DNA from: Myxococcales bacterium | Lineage (GTDB): Bacteria > Myxococcota > Bradymonadia > UBA7976 > UBA1532 | NCBI GenBank assembly: GCA_020430675.1 | Contig: JAGQJJ010000108.1 | Coordinates: forward strand, 1-9,140 | Direction of reading: 5' to 3' | DNA length: 9,140 bases | Shown here: positions 7,080-9,140 of the stretch, one piece after another | Numbering within the stretch: the stretch's first letter is position 1 | Layout: each line of letters begins with the position of its first letter | Made by a program: the position numbers and the translations under genes | Notes under the pieces: model-generated | Seen by the model: the letters and a program-made list of their open reading frames with translations, nothing else | Database searches by the model: none | What the model was told of the DNA's origin: nothing

Positions 7080-7113
7080 ATCTGCACCTCGGCACGCGCG
7101 CGGAGGGGAAGCC

Positions 7114-7485
7114 ATGCGTCCACTGCCTTTGCCGGCCCATGCCCTGGGCCACGTCCTGCTGATCATGCGTCAGCCGGAGCGAGCCCGGCGCATCGCCGAC
7201 CAGCTCACCTCGACCACCGGCTGCCAGGTCACGCTGGCGCCCTCGCTGCGCGTGGCCGCGCTGCTCATCCGGGGCCAGCACTACTCCGCGATGCTCTGCG
7301 ATCAGGCCTACGCCGACGACCTCGCCGCCGACGCCCTGGGCGACGACGCGCCGCCGGTGGTGCTGGTGAGCGAGACCGCCGGGGGACAACTTCAACTGAG
7401 CCCCTGGCCGGCGGCCGCGACCGAGGCCCGCACCCTCTTCGCCACCCTGCTGTCCGTCTTCGACCGCCACCAGCACGCCGCCTGA
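7114..7485 (+). CDS. Degenerate response-regulator receiver-like protein, 123 aa
   Basis: Small single-domain protein with the alternating layout of a CheY-like receiver: strand HVLLIM (13-18), helix PERARRIADQL, strand GCQVTLA, helix SLRVAALLI, strand YSAMLCD with Asp63 at the expected phospho-acceptor place, strand PPVVLVS with Ser86 at the conserved Ser/Thr place, and a last helix EARTLFATLLSVF. The N-terminal acidic pair that binds Mg in true receivers is missing (MRQ at 18-20), and the Lys near the end is not evident, so normal phosphotransfer is doubtful. No output domain is present. A strong GGAGG lies seven bases before the ATG, and a sigma-54-type promoter lies at 7065. It may be a pseudo-receiver that works by protein contact. 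The fold assignment is by pattern only. Confidence 0.55.
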   Translation: MRPLPLPAHALGHVLLIMRQPERARRIADQLTSTTGCQVTLAPSLRVAALLIRGQHYSAMLCDQAYADDLAADALGDDAPPVVLVSETAGGQLQLSPWPAAATEARTLFATLLSVFDRHQHAA

Positions 7486-7628
7486 CGGGCTGCCGGTCAC
7501 CGGCGCGGACCGGTCGCGCTACCACTGACCGCTGAGACCCGCCGCACCCGGGCCGACTGCGAGCGAAAGCCGCGGCGCCGCCACAGGTGTTTCGGGCCAC
7601 AACCACCACCCGGCGGCGAGCGCGACGA

Positions 7629-7992
7629 GATGACAACGACGGCGCGCTCGATGGGGCCGACGACTGCCCGCTGATCGCCAACGCCGATCAGCTCGCCTTC
7701 GACGGCGACGGGCAGGACGACGTGCGCGACGATGACGCCGACGGCGTGGCCGACGAGAACGACCTTTGCCCCGGCACGCCGATGAATGTGGCGTTCGACC
7801 CCACCACGGGCTGCTCGGGCACGCAATGGGTCGACAGCCAGGCGCCCTGCGGCGGTGACTGGCGCAACCACGGGCAGTACCAATCGGCGGTCGTCGCCGC
7901 CGCCAACCGCGCCCGCGATGCCAGCCTGCTGACGAACCAGCGCACGCCGCCACCGTATGCGCGAAGCCGCCAAGAGCGACTGCGGCCGCTGA
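7629..7992 (+). pseudogene. Decayed thrombospondin type-3 repeat protein
   Basis: The translation from 7629 shows calcium-binding TSP3 repeats: DNDGALDGADDCPLIANADQ, FDGDGQDDVRDDDADGVADE and NDLCPGTP. These are followed by a Cys-containing C-terminal region (PCGGDWRNHGQYQSAVVAAANRAR) typical of small secreted TSP3 proteins. Several signs point to decay. No start codon with a signal peptide precedes the repeats. The Cys expected after GDGxGDV is Arg, and one repeat has lost two residues. After LLTNQR the frame is wrong. The other frame, starting with ATG at 7957, reads REAAKSDCGR and a stop at 7990-7992, which looks like the original end; this implies a net +1 shift (one insertion or two deletions) around 7942-7956. 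A sequencing error could explain the shift but not the missing 5' end. Confidence 0.6.
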
Positions 7993-8086
7993 GCGCTCTC
8001 CCGCCTCTCGCGCGTTCCGCTGCGCCGGCTTCACCCGAGGTCGGCGCGGCGCTGTTTCCCCATGCGCTTCGCCCACCGGATCGAGA

Positions 8087-8109
8087 GCCCGCTTACCAAT
8101 TGAGCGGGC
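8087..8109. other. 7-bp GC-rich hairpin resembling a tRNA D-arm (minus strand)
   Basis: GCCCGCT and AGCGGGC form a perfect stem around a 9-base loop. Read on the minus strand, the inner part GCTCAATTGGTAAGC is almost identical to a tRNA D-arm. The neighbouring bases do not give an acceptor stem, anticodon arm or T-arm, so it is not a working tRNA. It may be a tRNA relic, a terminator stem (only a short TTT follows on the plus strand) or chance. Confidence 0.3.
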
Positions 8110-8214
8110 GTGCCCTTTGAACCGCAGCATCGGATGCATCGGGCAGGTTCCGGCGAGACCCTGACCGGCAACGCCGTTGACTTTGGGCCGTCGCCGGGCC
8201 AAGTCTGTCAGGCA

Positions 8215-9140
8215 ATGAACGACCTGCACGCCCGTTCCTGGGCGATCGTGGCCATCTTGCTGACGGTCTGCGGCTCGGCGCTCGCCGAGCCCGCCCAGGT
8301 CGAGCGCGTCCACTTCGAGAGCCACCCCGATCGGCTCGACTTCACCCTCACCGCCAGCGGCCCCATCGACGGATCACTCGCCGAGGTCATCCCCGCCGCC
8401 GACGGCGAGGTGCTCATCATTCGCCTCGGCGGCATCACCGCCGAGCGCCGGTGGATGAAGATGCGCGATCCGCTGATCAAGCGCGCGCTGCTGCACCCCT
8501 CGAAAGAGCGGCCGCCCGGCGCCATCCTGCGCGTGCGCTTTCGCCGGCCGATCATCAACCGCGACCTGCTCAAGCGCATCGACGCCGAGTTCCTCGACGG
8601 GCCGCAGACGATCCGCATCTCGCTCCCGCGTCCCGAGCCAAAACGCAAAGCCCCGCCCGAGCCCATGCCGCCGCCCGATGCCACGCCCGCGCCGCCCGCG
8701 CTGACGCCACCGGCCGCGGCGCCGCCCGCTGACGAGCCGGCATCGCCGCCGAACACCATGCGCATCCCGGCCACCGTGCTCGGTGCGCCGCCACCTGCTG
8801 GCGACGAGGTGGCGCAGCCGGCCGACAAGCCGCCCAAGGTCCGCAAGCGGCGCAAGCCCAAGCCGCCCCGCAAGGCCCGCAAGCCGCGAAAACGGAAGCA
8901 GAAGCCGGCGACAAAACCGCCCGCCAAGGACGAGGCCGACACGCCGCCACCCGCCCCGGAGCCGACGGCCCCGAAAGAGACGCCAGCGCCCGATTCGGCC
9001 GCACCTTCGGCCATGCCCGAGGCGCCCGCCGCCCAGAGCGCGCCCGCCGCGCCGGCAGCACCGCCCGCTGAGGTCGACCCCGCCCCCAGGCACGAAGCGC
9101 CGGTCGAACCGCCGCCCGCAGCGCCCACCCAGCCGCCGTC
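8215..9140 (+). CDS. Secreted AMIN-like protein with proline- and Lys/Arg-rich tail, 3'-truncated by window
   Basis: 308 complete codons are visible with no stop before the edge. Residues 1-24 form a signal peptide (AIVAILLTVCGSALA, cleavage likely after ALA). Residues 26-125 resemble an AMIN-type beta domain: VERVHFESHPDRLDFTLTAS, EVLIIRLGGI, AILRVRFRRP and TIRISLP. AMIN domains place envelope proteins by binding peptidoglycan or septal partners. From about 127 the chain is Pro/Ala-rich and disordered, interrupted at about 204-237 by a very basic Lys/Arg/Pro block, then Pro/Ala/Glu-rich to the edge. A tail of this kind often bridges the periplasm to a further domain, which would lie outside the window. 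The start has only a weak AGG three bases upstream; a TTGACT at 8177-8182 could be a -35 box but lacks a good -10. Family call tentative; an envelope or secretion-apparatus role is inference. Confidence 0.6.
   Translation, partial: MNDLHARSWAIVAILLTVCGSALAEPAQVERVHFESHPDRLDFTLTASGPIDGSLAEVIPAADGEVLIIRLGGITAERRWMKMRDPLIKRALLHPSKERPPGAILRVRFRRPIINRDLLKRIDAEFLDGPQTIRISLPRPEPKRKAPPEPMPPPDATPAPPALTPPAAAPPADEPASPPNTMRIPATVLGAPPPAGDEVAQPADKPPKVRKRRKPKPPRKARKPRKRKQKPATKPPAKDEADTPPPAPEPTAPKETPAPDSAAPSAMPEAPAAQSAPAAPAAPPAEVDPAPRHEAPVEPPPAAPTQPP

Noticed and set aside
8020..8118. Complete tRNA gene on the minus strand
   Set aside because: Only a D-arm-like piece is found; no paired acceptor, anticodon or T-arm could be drawn.
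8150..8197. CCGGCGA/TCGCCGG inverted repeat upstream of the AMIN-like gene
   Set aside because: Arms are 34 bases apart and purely GC-rich; chance is likely at this composition.
8177..8205. Sigma-70 promoter for the AMIN-like gene
   Set aside because: TTGACT is a good -35 box, but no acceptable -10 box occurs at 16-18 bases.
7519..8325. 268-codon minus-strand frame across the TSP3 remnant
   Set aside because: Arg-rich and without motifs; TSP3 repeats on the plus strand explain the region.
8208..9128. Gly/Ala/Ser-rich minus-strand frame at the right edge
   Set aside because: Antisense image of the Pro/Ala-rich tail; low complexity and no domain.

Overview
The window looks like chromosome from a very GC-rich Gram-negative bacterium with an outer membrane. 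The evidence is a FadL-type outer-membrane barrel, GC-rich third codon positions, long antisense shadow frames, a thrombospondin type-3 (TSP3) repeat remnant and a contractile-injection-type AAA+ ATPase. This mix suggests Myxococcota or a related delta-proteobacterial lineage. That placement is inference; no rRNA or marker gene is present.

Left part, minus strand (1-2365): a two-gene unit reading leftwards. The first gene is a 710-aa tandem-AAA ATPase of the type found in phage-tail-like contractile injection loci. The second is a condensation/acyltransferase-like protein that leaves the window at base 1 and seems to begin at a CTG codon overlapping the ATPase stop. A 101-bp divergent spacer (2366-2466) holds a 15-bp palindrome and a weak promoter candidate for the ATPase.

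Centre, plus strand (2467-6501): three closely spaced genes. The first is a striking chimera: the four-helix N-terminal half of a Cox15/CtaA heme A synthase runs in frame into a ~390-aa cysteine-free domain I do not recognise. Its stop overlaps by one base the start of a FadL/OmpP1-like outer-membrane protein, which is followed after 16 bases by a fructosamine-3-kinase-family protein. The overlap suggests the unknown domain and the barrel are natural partners, and that the heme A synthase half was joined on by a deletion or by misassembly.

Right part, plus strand (6502-9140): an unrecognised 158-aa protein that may be leaderless; a 123-aa degenerate receiver-like protein behind a near-consensus sigma-54 promoter; a decayed TSP3-repeat gene (7629-7992) with no 5' end and a shifted 3' end; a short non-coding stretch with hairpins; and the first 308 codons of a secreted AMIN-like protein with a long proline-rich and Lys/Arg-rich tail that runs off the right edge.

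No IS element, CRISPR array, rRNA or intact tRNA is visible. The most unusual items are the heme A synthase chimera, the sigma-54-type promoter in front of the pseudo-receiver, the CTG start candidate and the decayed TSP3 gene. I do not see a complete new multi-gene system.
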